Source: Acinetobacter sp. YWS30-1 (GTDB taxonomy: Bacteria > Pseudomonadota > Gammaproteobacteria > Pseudomonadales > Moraxellaceae). Taken from it: a stretch of 64,000 nucleotides of DNA. Under the pieces are notes generated by a model. The model was not told where the DNA came from, did not search any database, and saw nothing but the letters and a program-made list of their open reading frames with translations. The translations under genes and the position numbers were made by a program. Positions 54,705-63,318 of this stretch are shown here, one piece after another (position 1 is the first letter of the stretch; every line of letters begins with the position of its first letter). The stretch spans positions 1,178,001 to 1,242,000 of the forward strand of contig NZ_CP114606.1 in assembly GCF_033558715.1 (NCBI RefSeq). Reading direction: 5' to 3'.

Positions 54705-56393
54705 ATGACACAAGTACGGTTAAGCTATGCCTATGGAACCAGCAGCCAGCCTTTATTGGGTATGACGATTGGTGAAAAATTTGATCAGGCTTGCGAACAA
54801 TATGCAGATCGCGATGCAGTTGTCAGTATGCATCAGAACATACGCCTGAGTTATCGGCAGCTACAGGATCAGGTCAATGCCTTTGCCTGTCAGCTGCTGA
54901 AATTGGGTATGCAAAAAGGTGACCGTCTGGCGATCTGGTCGCCGAACTGTGTGGAATGGACTATTACCCAGTTCGCAGCTTTCAAGGCAGGCATTATTCT
55001 GGTTAACCTGAATCCGGCCTATAAAAGCAATGAGCTGGAATATGTCTTGAATAAAGTGTCCTGTAAGGGACTGGTCATTGCATCGCAGTTTAAAACCACG
55101 GACTATCAGGAAATCCTGACCAAAATTGCGCCTGAATTAAAACAGGCTGAAAATAAATTACTAAATGCAGAACGTCTCCCACATTTAAAGCATGTCATTA
55201 AAATTGATGAGCAGCAGCATACTGGCATTCATCGTTTTCAGGATTTAATGCCTACACCAAGTGCTCAAGAGCTGGAACAGCTGCAACAGATCTCCACTGA
55301 TTTGCAGTTCGATGAAACTATCAATATCCAGTTTACGTCGGGCACCACAGGGAATCCTAAGGGTACGATGCTGACCCATAACAATATTTTAAATAATGGT
55401 TACTTCGTCGGTGAAGCGATTCACTTAAGTCCAGAAGACCGTGTCTGTATTTCTGTTCCACTATTCCACTGCTTTGGCATGGTAATGGGCAATCTGGCCT
55501 GTATTACCCATGGTTCAGCCATGATTTATCCATCTGCCGTATTTAATCCGCTGGAAACCTTAAAAGCCATTCAGCAGGAAAAATGTACGGCAGCTTATGG
55601 CGTACCGACCATGTTTATTGCCGTACTGGAACATGAGCAGTTTGACGAATTTGATCTATCCAGTCTGCGTACCGGCATTATGGCGGGTAGCCCTTGTCCG
55701 CAGGAAATTATGCAGCGCGTGATTGAGCGGATGCATATGTCCGAAATTACCATCTGTTATGGCATGACTGAAACTGCTCCGGTAAGTGCCCAGAGTTCTA
55801 CTGAAGACAGTGTTGAACGTCGTGTCAGTACAGTTGGCCGTGTCCATCCGCATCTGGAAGTGAAAATTGTCGATGAAAATGGCAAGGTGGTGCCGCGCGG
55901 TCAACTGGGTGAACTCTGTGTGCGTGGTTATTCCGTGATGCTCGGTTATTGGGAGGACCAGGACAAGACGCAGGAAGTCATTGATGCTGCGCGCTGGATG
56001 CATACTGGTGATATTGCCGAAATGGATGATGAAGGCTTTGTCAAAATCAAAGGTCGTATCAAGGATGTGGTCATTCGTGGCGGTGAAAACCTGTTCCCGA
56101 AAGAAATTGAAGATTTCCTTTATACCCATCCAGCGGTTTCGGATGTGCAGGTGATTGGTGTGCCAGACCATAAATATGGTGAAGAGCTTTGTGCTTGCAT
56201 CATCTTACATGAAAATGACCCATGTACTGAAGAAGCCATCCGTCAGTATTGTGCTGAGCATATTTCTCACAATAAAGTGCCACGTTATGTGCGTTTCTTC
56301 CATGAATTCCCGATGACAGCTTCAGGTAAGGCACAGAAGTTCAAGTTGCGTGAATTTATGCGTGAAGAATTAAATTTAAAAGAGATTGCTTAA
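54705..56393 (+). CDS. AMP-forming acyl-CoA synthetase
   Basis: This 562-residue ANL-superfamily ligase starts at an ATG preceded by AAGGAG. Motifs: phosphate loop FTSGTTGNPKGTMLTH near residue 210, CYGMTETAPVS near 350, and WMHTGDIAEMDDEGFVKIKGRIKDVVIRGGENLFPKEIE with the A8 hinge, ending in TASGKAQKFKLRE with the catalytic Lys. It resembles medium- and branched-chain synthetases. Next to the liu genes and the TetR regulator it may activate isovalerate or related acids. Confidence 0.88.
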   Translation: MTQVRLSYAYGTSSQPLLGMTIGEKFDQACEQYADRDAVVSMHQNIRLSYRQLQDQVNAFACQLLKLGMQKGDRLAIWSPNCVEWTITQFAAFKAGIILVNLNPAYKSNELEYVLNKVSCKGLVIASQFKTTDYQEILTKIAPELKQAENKLLNAERLPHLKHVIKIDEQQHTGIHRFQDLMPTPSAQELEQLQQISTDLQFDETINIQFTSGTTGNPKGTMLTHNNILNNGYFVGEAIHLSPEDRVCISVPLFHCFGMVMGNLACITHGSAMIYPSAVFNPLETLKAIQQEKCTAAYGVPTMFIAVLEHEQFDEFDLSSLRTGIMAGSPCPQEIMQRVIERMHMSEITICYGMTETAPVSAQSSTEDSVERRVSTVGRVHPHLEVKIVDENGKVVPRGQLGELCVRGYSVMLGYWEDQDKTQEVIDAARWMHTGDIAEMDDEGFVKIKGRIKDVVIRGGENLFPKEIEDFLYTHPAVSDVQVIGVPDHKYGEELCACIILHENDPCTEEAIRQYCAEHISHNKVPRYVRFFHEFPMTASGKAQKFKLREFMREELNLKEIA

Positions 56394-56635
56394 ATTAATT
56401 AAAGCTAAGTTTAAATAGTATTTGATCAGATGACCTGGCGGCATGGATGCCGCCGTTTCATTGTATGGCAAGGATGCCATATCAATGAAACAGAGGGGTT
56501 TGGTTACTTTGCCCAGTCAAAGTAACGAAGCACCTGCACAATGGAAGAAGAATCCATCTTGCAAATTGAGGTCATGTATTTAGCAATTTCTTTAAATAGA
56601 TAAAAATCTATTTCTATATAAATCAGAGTAAACAG

Positions 56636-57307
56636 ATGGCAAAAAACTTTCACAGTGAAGTGGTGGTCGCCAGTTATGATGATCATATCCGTAAACTGAT
56701 TCCTGGCTATGAACTGGTGCATCAACAGATTGAAGCAATACTCAGTACTGAGCTTCCAGAAAATGCACATATCCTGATCGTGGGTTGCGGTACTGGTTAT
56801 GAGCTATCTTATTTATTGCAGCAGCATCCCAACTGGACATTTACTGCGATTGATCCTTCCGCTGCGATGCTTGAACAGGCAAGGAAGCATCTGGCTTCTA
56901 TTGGAGCTGAACAACGAGTTCAGTTTATACAGTGCACCACTCAGGAACTGGATCAGCAGGATACTTTCGATGCTGCACTCGCTATTTTAGTCGCCCATTT
57001 TATTCCTGAACCTCAGAAATCTGATTTTTTTCAGGCTATCTATCAGAGCCTTAAAGCTGGCGGGATCGCATTGACCTATGATCTGATGCAGCCAGAAGGT
57101 GAGAATGAATTAAAGGTGATGCAAAAAATGGCACAGCAAACCGGACTTAGTGTGCAGCAAAGCGAAAATATGCTGGCCAGATTGCAGCAGGACTTTTTTC
57201 TGATTTCAGCGGAAGATTCAAATGAACTTTTAACAAAAGTCGGATTTAAACAGCACAAAATTTATAGTCAAATCATGAATTATTATGGTTTTTTACTCAG
57301 AAAATAA
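56636..57307 (+). CDS. Class I SAM-dependent methyltransferase
   Basis: This 223-residue protein has the SAM-binding motif I ILIVGCGTGYELSYLL near residue 47, the acidic residue of motif II in FTAIDPSAAMLEQARKHL, and a motif-IV-like FDAALAILVAHFI. No clear ribosome binding site is seen. The substrate is unknown. It is followed at a short distance by a thioesterase-like gene in the same direction. Confidence 0.82.
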   Translation: MAKNFHSEVVVASYDDHIRKLIPGYELVHQQIEAILSTELPENAHILIVGCGTGYELSYLLQQHPNWTFTAIDPSAAMLEQARKHLASIGAEQRVQFIQCTTQELDQQDTFDAALAILVAHFIPEPQKSDFFQAIYQSLKAGGIALTYDLMQPEGENELKVMQKMAQQTGLSVQQSENMLARLQQDFFLISAEDSNELLTKVGFKQHKIYSQIMNYYGFLLRK

Positions 57308-57369
57308 AGATCATGAAACTTTATATGAATTTTAAAGTTTAAGAGAATAATCAAGGAAGTTTAAGAAGA

Positions 57370-58167
57370 ATGTCAGCATATTATAGTTTGATCCAGCGCG
57401 AGCAGCATACAGATGGCAGTACTACTGCCTATTATCGTTCCAATATTCATGCTCAAGGTGCGTGGAATCCTCATGAACAGCATATGGCACCGGCAACCGG
57501 TATTCTATGTGTTGAACTGGAACAGTTTCAGCCTAGATCAGAAATGCGCATTGGCCGGGTTGGACTGGATATTTTTGGGCTGATTGCATTTGGTGAATTT
57601 TCTATTACTACACGCATGATCCGTCCTGGCAAAACTATTGAATTGATTGAGGCAGAAATGTGTGCCAATGGAAAAACCTGTATTGTTGCACGTGCCTGGA
57701 GGATGTTGACTTCAGATAGCCGGGCCATTGCAGGTATCGAAGATTTTCCGATAGAAAGCCCTGATTCTTTACCGGTTTGGGAGGGTATGAGTTGCTGGCC
57801 GGGTGGTTATATTCAAAGTATTGAAACCCGTGCACATACCGACCATCGTGCAGGTAAAGGTATTGTCTGGCTTAGAAATTCATTGGATATGGTAGAAGGA
57901 CAACCGACTACAGATTTTAGTCGTTTACTCGGTATGGTCGATACCGCGAATGGCATTGTGCCACGTCAGGATCCAAATGCGGGCTGGGGATTCCCGAATC
58001 TGGATTTGCAGATTCATATGCACCGTCTGCCGCAAGGTGAATGGCTGGGGCTGGAAGTGGTGCAACAGTATGGTGAAGATGGGATTGGTCTCACCAGCGG
58101 TGTGCTGCATGATATTCACGGGCCTTTCGGTCGCAGTGAACAGATTCTGACCTTACGAAAATTCTAA
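57370..58167 (+). CDS. Thioesterase-family (TesB-like double hotdog) protein
   Basis: This 265-residue protein looks like two hotdog repeats: GILCVELEQFQPRSEMRIGRVGLDIFGLIAFGEFSITTRMIRPGKTIELIEAEM in the first half and NLDLQIHMHRLPQGEWLGLEVVQQYGEDGIGLTSGVLHDIHGPFGRSEQILTL in the second. The latter carries the pattern of acyl-CoA thioesterases (the D...S/T-Q type residues near the end). The substrate is unknown. It ends in a strong terminator and may share a transcript with the methyltransferase. Confidence 0.75.
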   Translation: MSAYYSLIQREQHTDGSTTAYYRSNIHAQGAWNPHEQHMAPATGILCVELEQFQPRSEMRIGRVGLDIFGLIAFGEFSITTRMIRPGKTIELIEAEMCANGKTCIVARAWRMLTSDSRAIAGIEDFPIESPDSLPVWEGMSCWPGGYIQSIETRAHTDHRAGKGIVWLRNSLDMVEGQPTTDFSRLLGMVDTANGIVPRQDPNAGWGFPNLDLQIHMHRLPQGEWLGLEVVQQYGEDGIGLTSGVLHDIHGPFGRSEQILTLRKF

Positions 58168-58182
58168 AACTGATTTAAAAGC

Positions 58183-58211
58183 AAAAGGATGAATTGATTC
58201 ATCCTTTTTTT
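58183..58211 (+). terminator. Terminator of the thioesterase-like gene
   Basis: AAAAGGATGAAT-TG-ATTCATCCTTTT with a T tail. Confidence 0.9.
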
Positions 58212-58250
58212 ATTGGCATGCTGTGCGCAATGGTTCAGGAATATTGATGA

Positions 58251-59027
58251 ATGCGGATTAGTATTATTGGGGCAGGGCGTGTGGCTTATCATCTTGCCCG
58301 TGTATTGTCAGCACAACATGAAATTGTACAGATCTACAGCCGGACTCTGGATAAAGCACAGCAACTGGCTGATCAATTTAAAGCGCAAGCCATCGCTCAA
58401 CCTGAAAATCTGAATCAGGATATAGACTTGATGATCATTGCCGTGAGTGATCAATCAATTGCTGAGGTCATCAGACAAGTCTATTTTTACTTGCAAGATG
58501 TGCTGATTGTCCATACTTCAGGCAGTTCTCACCTGAATGTTCTAGCAGATGTACATGCAAAGTCTGGCGTCTTTTATCCATTGCAAACCTTTAGTCTGGA
58601 ACGTGAAATTGACTGGGAAAATACGCCTTTATTTATTGAAGCGTCTGAGCCAGAAGATCAAGAAATCTTAACTCATTTAGCAAATAGCCTAAGCAAACGA
58701 GTTTATCAATATAGTTCGGACCAACGTTTGAGCTTGCATCTGGCTGCAGTATTTGCCTGCAATTTTAGCAACTACTGTTATGACATGGCCAAGCAGATTG
58801 TGGATGCACAGCAGGTAGACTTTAGCCTGCTTTATCCATTGATTCTGGAAACAGCCAATAAAGCGACGAAAAATGATCCTCGTCAGGGGCAGACTGGACC
58901 TGCGATGCGTGGTGATCAGAATATTCTGAATATGCATCAGCAGATGCTAGAGCAATCTGAACGACAAGACTTGGCAGATGTATATAAATTATTCAGTCAG
59001 CAGATTTTAGAACGCCATAAGAGCTAA
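58251..59027 (+). CDS. Rossmann-fold/DUF2520 protein
   Basis: This 258-residue protein has an N-terminal NAD(P)-binding motif (RISIIGAGRVAYHLARVL), then DLMIIAVSDQSIAEVI and VLIVHTSGSSHLNVLADVHAKSGVFYPLQTF, and a helical DUF2520 C-terminus (AAVFACNFSNYCYDMAKQIVDAQQVDF...TGPAMRGDQNILNMHQQM). It resembles NADP oxidoreductases of the F420-dependent type, but the substrate is unknown. It is monocistronic and convergent with trmB. Confidence 0.82.
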   Translation: MRISIIGAGRVAYHLARVLSAQHEIVQIYSRTLDKAQQLADQFKAQAIAQPENLNQDIDLMIIAVSDQSIAEVIRQVYFYLQDVLIVHTSGSSHLNVLADVHAKSGVFYPLQTFSLEREIDWENTPLFIEASEPEDQEILTHLANSLSKRVYQYSSDQRLSLHLAAVFACNFSNYCYDMAKQIVDAQQVDFSLLYPLILETANKATKNDPRQGQTGPAMRGDQNILNMHQQMLEQSERQDLADVYKLFSQQILERHKS

Positions 59028-59030
59028 TAA

Positions 59031-59056
59031 AAAAGCGCTGAATAATCAGCGCTTTT
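59031..59056. terminator. Bidirectional terminator
   Basis: AAAAGCGCTGA-ATAA-TCAGCGCTTTT, a perfect 11-bp stem between convergent genes. Confidence 0.92.
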
Positions 59057-59070
59057 TAGACTTATAGATA

Positions 59071-59787
59071 TTAAGAAATTTTCTTAAAGATAAAGTCATT
59101 AATCTTGTGGCCAGCTTCGATCCCGCGACGTTCAAACTTGGTTTGTGGGCGCCATTCAGGGCGAGGGTAGCTGTTGCCTTTACCTGCCAGGTTTTCTAAA
59201 CGTGGACGTTCTTCCAGAACTTCCAGCATCCACTCAGCATACGGTTCCCAGTCTGTTGCAGCATGGAAAGTACCGCCAAGTTCCAGCTTTTGCTCAACCA
59301 ATGGCATGCGGTCATGAGATACAAAACGGCGTTTAAAGTGACGTTTTTTCTGCCATGGATCAGGGAAATACAGCTGAACGGTGTTGATGCTATTGTCTGG
59401 CATTTCACGAAGTACCTGAATCGCATCAGCATCCAGTACACGTAAGTTCGTCACGCCAGCCATACCTGCTTCATACACGCACTGCGCAATACCCGGTACA
59501 TGCACTTCGATTCCGACAAAGTTACGCTCTGGATTCGCTTTCGCCATGAGAACCAGAGAGCGGCCCATACCAAAACCGATTTCGACAGTCAGCGGACGTT
59601 CAGGGTGTTCAAAATGCTGACGCAAATCACCTACCGGATATTCCAAAATTAAGTGACCATATTGTTCAAGCGCAGTACGTTGAGAGGTATTTAATGGCGC
59701 TGAGCGGCGCATAAACGTTACAATTTCACGGTGCTCGCTTAAATTGTCCAGCTCCACGACTTGCTGGTCTAATTGATCGTTCGACAT
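59071..59787 (-). CDS. trmB: tRNA (guanine-N7-)-methyltransferase
   Basis: This 238-residue enzyme methylates G46 in the tRNA variable loop. The SAM motif is TVEIGFGMGRSLVLMAKANPERNFVGIEVHVPGIA. NTVQLYFPDPWQKKRHFKRRFV is the hallmark TrmB segment, and FHAATDWEPYAEWMLEVLEE and TKFERRGIEAGHKINDFIF close the domain. Length and motifs are typical. Confidence 0.96.
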   Translation of the reverse strand: MSNDQLDQQVVELDNLSEHREIVTFMRRSAPLNTSQRTALEQYGHLILEYPVGDLRQHFEHPERPLTVEIGFGMGRSLVLMAKANPERNFVGIEVHVPGIAQCVYEAGMAGVTNLRVLDADAIQVLREMPDNSINTVQLYFPDPWQKKRHFKRRFVSHDRMPLVEQKLELGGTFHAATDWEPYAEWMLEVLEERPRLENLAGKGNSYPRPEWRPQTKFERRGIEAGHKINDFIFKKIS

Positions 59788-59900
59788 AATTTTGGCAAAT
59801 CTAAAAATTCAGAATGCGGTATTTTAAGTCCTGAGCGGTGCAAGTCAAACTTTTCTCGGTATTTCTCCATAAAAATCGAGCCAGAGATCTCAGACAAAAT

Positions 59901-59922
59901 AAAAGAGCCAGTTGGCTCTTTT
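59901..59922. terminator. Terminator downstream of the sulP gene
   Basis: AAAAGAGCCA-GT-TGGCTCTTTT, a perfect 10-bp stem. Confidence 0.88.
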
Positions 59923-59937
59923 ATAGATCAAGCTTGA

Positions 59938-61383
59938 TTAGGTACTAAAACGGTCGATCAAAGTGCTACTGGCTTCATTTAAACCGATTACAGTCACGTC
60001 TATGCCTTGGGCTTTAAACTTCTGGATGACGTTATTGAGCATATTTACTGAAGTCACATCCCAGATATGTGCATACGTCAGATCCAGCTCAACATGATCC
60101 AGTTTTTCTTTAAAATCAAAAAACTGGTAGAACTTTTCTGTACTACTGAAAAAGATCTGTCCAGAAATCACATAGCTACGTGAATTAGGCTTATGCAAAT
60201 AAGTCGAGACATGTACAGTTCTTTCCAGTTTATTAATAAAAAACAAGGCAGAGAGCAATACACCGACAAATACACCGAGCGCCAGGTTATGAGTAGCAAG
60301 CACAACAATAATCACCGCAATCATCACGGTATTAAATTCTAGCGGATGCTTGCCAAATTGTTTTATTGCACCCCACTGGAAAGTAGTAAATGACACCATA
60401 ATCATAATGGCAACCAGCGCAGCCATAGGAATATAAGCCAGCCAGTCTTTCAGGAAGACCACCAGACACAGTAAAAACACCCCAGCCACCAAAGTGGATA
60501 AACGGGTACGTGCACCTGAAGAGACATTGATAATCGACTGGCCAATCATGGCACAACCGGCCATTCCGCCCATAAAACCGCTGACAATATTGGCCATACC
60601 CTGACCACGACATTCCTGATGTCGATCACCTTCAGTTCCAGTCACTTCATCAATCACTGTAGTCGTCATCATACTTTCAAGCAGACCTACAGTGGCTAAA
60701 GTAAAGGAATAAGGCAGGATAATCTGCAAAGTTTCCAGATTCAGTGGAATTTCTGGAAGAAGAAAGACGGGTAAGGTATCTGGAAACTGTCCCAGATCGC
60801 TCACGGTGCGTATATCCGCACCAAGCAATAACGCAAGTGCAATTAGCACGACGATACAGATCAGAGGCGATGGAATCGCTTTACCGATTTTCGGGATATA
60901 AGGAAACAGATAGATGATTACCAAACCTACTGCAATGAATAGATAACCCGTACTGTCCATCCGGTTAATTTCCGGGATTTGTGCCACAAAAATCAGGATC
61001 GCGAGGGCATTCAAGAAACCATACACCACAGCCTGCGACACAAAACGCATCAGTTTGGCAACTTTAAAAAAGCCAGCAATCACCTGAATGATTCCAGTCA
61101 AAATCGTAGCTGCAAGCAGATATTGCAATCCATGATCCTTGACCAGCGTAATCATCAATAGTGCCATTGCACCAGTCGCCGCAGAAATCATAGCAGGACG
61201 ACCACCGAAAAAGGCAATGGACACGGCAATACAGAAAGAGGCATATAAGCCGACTTGCGGATCGACACCTGCAATCGCAGAAAAGGCAATAGATTCAGGA
61301 ATCAGGGCCAGTCCAACCACCAGACCTGCCAGTACATCAGTCCGGATATTGGAAAACCATTCTTCTTTTTTCAGGTTAATCAC
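59938..61383 (-). CDS. SulP-family anion transporter with STAS domain
   Basis: This 481-residue membrane transporter has 10-14 hydrophobic helices. The N-terminal family signature is [33 protein letters not shown], mid-sequence [39 protein letters not shown] is characteristic of the group, and the C-terminal STAS domain spans about residues 395-481. Members carry sulfate, bicarbonate or dicarboxylates; the substrate here is not certain. The region upstream is shared with the divergent GST gene and holds nested inverted repeats. Confidence 0.9.
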   Translation of the reverse strand: MINLKKEEWFSNIRTDVLAGLVVGLALIPESIAFSAIAGVDPQVGLYASFCIAVSIAFFGGRPAMISAATGAMALLMITLVKDHGLQYLLAATILTGIIQVIAGFFKVAKLMRFVSQAVVYGFLNALAILIFVAQIPEINRMDSTGYLFIAVGLVIIYLFPYIPKIGKAIPSPLICIVVLIALALLLGADIRTVSDLGQFPDTLPVFLLPEIPLNLETLQIILPYSFTLATVGLLESMMTTTVIDEVTGTEGDRHQECRGQGMANIVSGFMGGMAGCAMIGQSIINVSSGARTRLSTLVAGVFLLCLVVFLKDWLAYIPMAALVAIMIMVSFTTFQWGAIKQFGKHPLEFNTVMIAVIIVVLATHNLALGVFVGVLLSALFFINKLERTVHVSTYLHKPNSRSYVISGQIFFSSTEKFYQFFDFKEKLDHVELDLTYAHIWDVTSVNMLNNVIQKFKAQGIDVTVIGLNEASSTLIDRFST

Positions 61384-61463
61384 GAAATATCATCTAAATT
61401 TTGAGAACCTGCGTATCTTAAACAGATACAGATAAAAATCTACACAAGATTGACTTGCAAAAG

Positions 61464-61533
61464 CCTGTAAATTCCTCAATATTGGATATGTAACTGTGCT
61501 GAATGACAGTTACGCTTTTTTGCAATTTACAGG
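61464..61533. promoter_or_regulatory. Nested inverted repeats in the sulP/gst divergent region
   Basis: An inner dyad GTAACTGT-N8-ACAGTTAC (61490-61513) is framed by CCTGTAAATT (61464-61473) and AATTTACAGG (61524-61533). This gives a two-level symmetry about one centre. It suits a regulator binding site or a cruciform between divergent promoters. Confidence 0.5.
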
Positions 61534-61599
61534 TTTGATCACTTGAAAGTTTGTCAGAAGCGATTTAAAACATTGAGAAGTGTATAACAAGGATCAGAA

Positions 61600-62211
61600 A
61601 TGAAGCTTTACTATTCGCCAGGCGCGTGCTCTTTGGCAGCTCATATTATTTTAAATGAAATTAATGTCGATTTTGATTTGGAACGTGTTGACTTAAAAAC
61701 CCATAAAACAGAAAAAGGTGCAGATTATTACGAAATTAACCCAAAGGGTTATGTACCAGCATTAGAAATTAATCCGGGTTTAATTCTTACAGAAAATGTT
61801 GCAATTTTACCGTTTCTTGCTCAACACGATCCAAAACAAGATCTGATTCCACCTTCTGGCATGGGACGTGCCAAAGTGTTGGAGTGGTTAGGTTATCTCA
61901 ACTCAGAACTGCATGATGCTTATGCTGTATTCTTCACTGGAAAATTATCAGATGAAGCCAAAGAAAAAGCCTATGCAGAAATTGACCGTTTATTGAGTTA
62001 TATCGATAAGGCCATTGGTGAATCGGACAATGATTATCTGGTCGATGATAATTTCGGTCCGGCAGATGCTTACCTGTTTGTTCTGACCAACTGGTCGAAC
62101 CAGATTGAACATGATCTGAGTTCATATAAAAATATTATTCATATCCGCAATAAGGTTGCAGAACGTCAGTCTGTACAGATTGCAATGCGTGATGAAGGTT
62201 TGATTCCTTAA
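61600..62211 (+). CDS. Glutathione S-transferase family protein
   Basis: This 203-residue protein has an N-terminal thioredoxin-like domain (MKLYYSPGACSLAAHIILNEINVDFDLERVDL, with the Ser/Cys active-site region of bacterial GSTs; then GYVPALEI...LTENVAILPFLA) and a helical C-terminal domain. It resembles the beta-class/GstA type that uses glutathione for detoxification. The ATG follows AAGGATCAGAA. It ends in a strong terminator. Confidence 0.88.
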   Translation: MKLYYSPGACSLAAHIILNEINVDFDLERVDLKTHKTEKGADYYEINPKGYVPALEINPGLILTENVAILPFLAQHDPKQDLIPPSGMGRAKVLEWLGYLNSELHDAYAVFFTGKLSDEAKEKAYAEIDRLLSYIDKAIGESDNDYLVDDNFGPADAYLFVLTNWSNQIEHDLSSYKNIIHIRNKVAERQSVQIAMRDEGLIP

Positions 62212-62224
62212 TCTCAAAATTTTG

Positions 62225-62250
62225 AAAAAGCGCCATAGGGCGCTTTTTTT
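62225..62250 (+). terminator. Terminator of the GST gene
   Basis: AAAAAGCGCC-ATAG-GGCGCTTTTTTT. Confidence 0.9.
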
Positions 62251-62369
62251 TATTGCTTTCAAAGTGATTATTGATATTTAGTCAATAATGATTTGCAGAT
62301 TTACTACTTTTTAGCAATAAGCAGAGTCTATATAGTGCCTGCATAAATTTTTGGTTTCAGGTTCTTCCT

Positions 62370-62951
62370 ATGAAAAATATTTTATTAATTAATGGTGCTA
62401 AAGCTTTTGCCCATTCGAATGGTCAGTTAAATGATACTTTGGCCGAACTGGCACAAGAAGTATTAACAAAGCTCGGGCATCAGGTTCAGGTGACTCGTGC
62501 TGATAGTGAATATGATGCAAAAGCAGAAGTGGAAAAATACCTCTGGGCAGATACGGTCATTTACCAAATGCCAGGCTGGTGGATGGGTGCGCCGTGGCCA
62601 GTGAAAAAGTATATTGATGATGTTTTTACCGAAGGGCATGGCAGCCTGTATGCAAATGATGGTCGCTCACGTTCAGATGCTTCAAAAAAATATGGCTCAG
62701 GTGGCCTGATTCACGATAAAAATTATATGTTATCTCTTACCTGGAATGCACCTATGGATGCGTTTACGGATACCGAGCAATTTTTTCATGGCGTAGGCGT
62801 AGATGGCGTTTACCTACCTTTTCATAAAGCCAACCAATTCTTGGGGATGCAAGCTTTACCAACATTTATTGTGAATGATGTAATTAAAGCCCCTGAAGTT
62901 GAAGCGTATATCGCACAGTACCGTGAACATTTAACTCAAATTTTTGCTTAA
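62370..62951 (+). CDS. mdaB: NADPH:quinone oxidoreductase MdaB
   Basis: This 193-residue flavodoxin-fold quinone reductase contains INGAKAFAHSNGQLNDTLAELA at the N-terminus (FMN-binding loop) and YQMPGWWMGAPWPVKKYIDDVFTEGHGSLYANDGRSR, the MdaB hallmark. It makes two-electron reductions of quinones. The next gene is a YgiN-like monooxygenase, the same pair as mdaB-ygiN in enterobacteria. Confidence 0.93.
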   Translation: MKNILLINGAKAFAHSNGQLNDTLAELAQEVLTKLGHQVQVTRADSEYDAKAEVEKYLWADTVIYQMPGWWMGAPWPVKKYIDDVFTEGHGSLYANDGRSRSDASKKYGSGGLIHDKNYMLSLTWNAPMDAFTDTEQFFHGVGVDGVYLPFHKANQFLGMQALPTFIVNDVIKAPEVEAYIAQYREHLTQIFA

Positions 62952-62966
62952 TCAGGAGATATGACC

Positions 62967-63278
62967 ATGCTAACCGTTATTGCTGAAATCATCTGTCATT
63001 CGGAACAAGATATGAAAATAGTGCTGGATTCATTTAACAACATCCGCGCACAGGTATTACAAGAGCCGGGCTGTCATCTTTATGATATCTATATTGATCA
63101 TCCAGCGGTTGAGAGCCGATTACAGACTAAAGTGCCTTTTTCAATCATGATGTTTGAAAAATGGGAAAGTATTCAGCATCTGGAAACCCACATGCATAGT
63201 GTAAATATGCAGCAGCATGCTAAGGCCACTAAAGGTGCGGTTGAGAGCGTAAAGATTCGAATTTTAGAAGCGCTTTAA
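62967..63278 (+). CDS. YgiN-like quinol monooxygenase (ABM domain)
   Basis: This 103-residue small ferredoxin-like protein has an antibiotic-biosynthesis-monooxygenase fold: LTVIAEIICHSEQDMKIVLDSFNNIRAQVLQEPGCHLYDIYIDHP...SIMMFEKWESIQHLETHM. The ATG at 62967 is eight bases after AGGAG; the one at 62961 is too close. In the MdaB-YgiN pair the two enzymes are proposed to form a quinone redox cycle. It follows mdaB by 15 bases, so they share a transcript. Confidence 0.88.
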   Translation: MLTVIAEIICHSEQDMKIVLDSFNNIRAQVLQEPGCHLYDIYIDHPAVESRLQTKVPFSIMMFEKWESIQHLETHMHSVNMQQHAKATKGAVESVKIRILEAL

Positions 63279-63318
63279 GCTGTAAGTCTCAGTTTGAAAG
63301 AGTTTGTGATATTTAATT

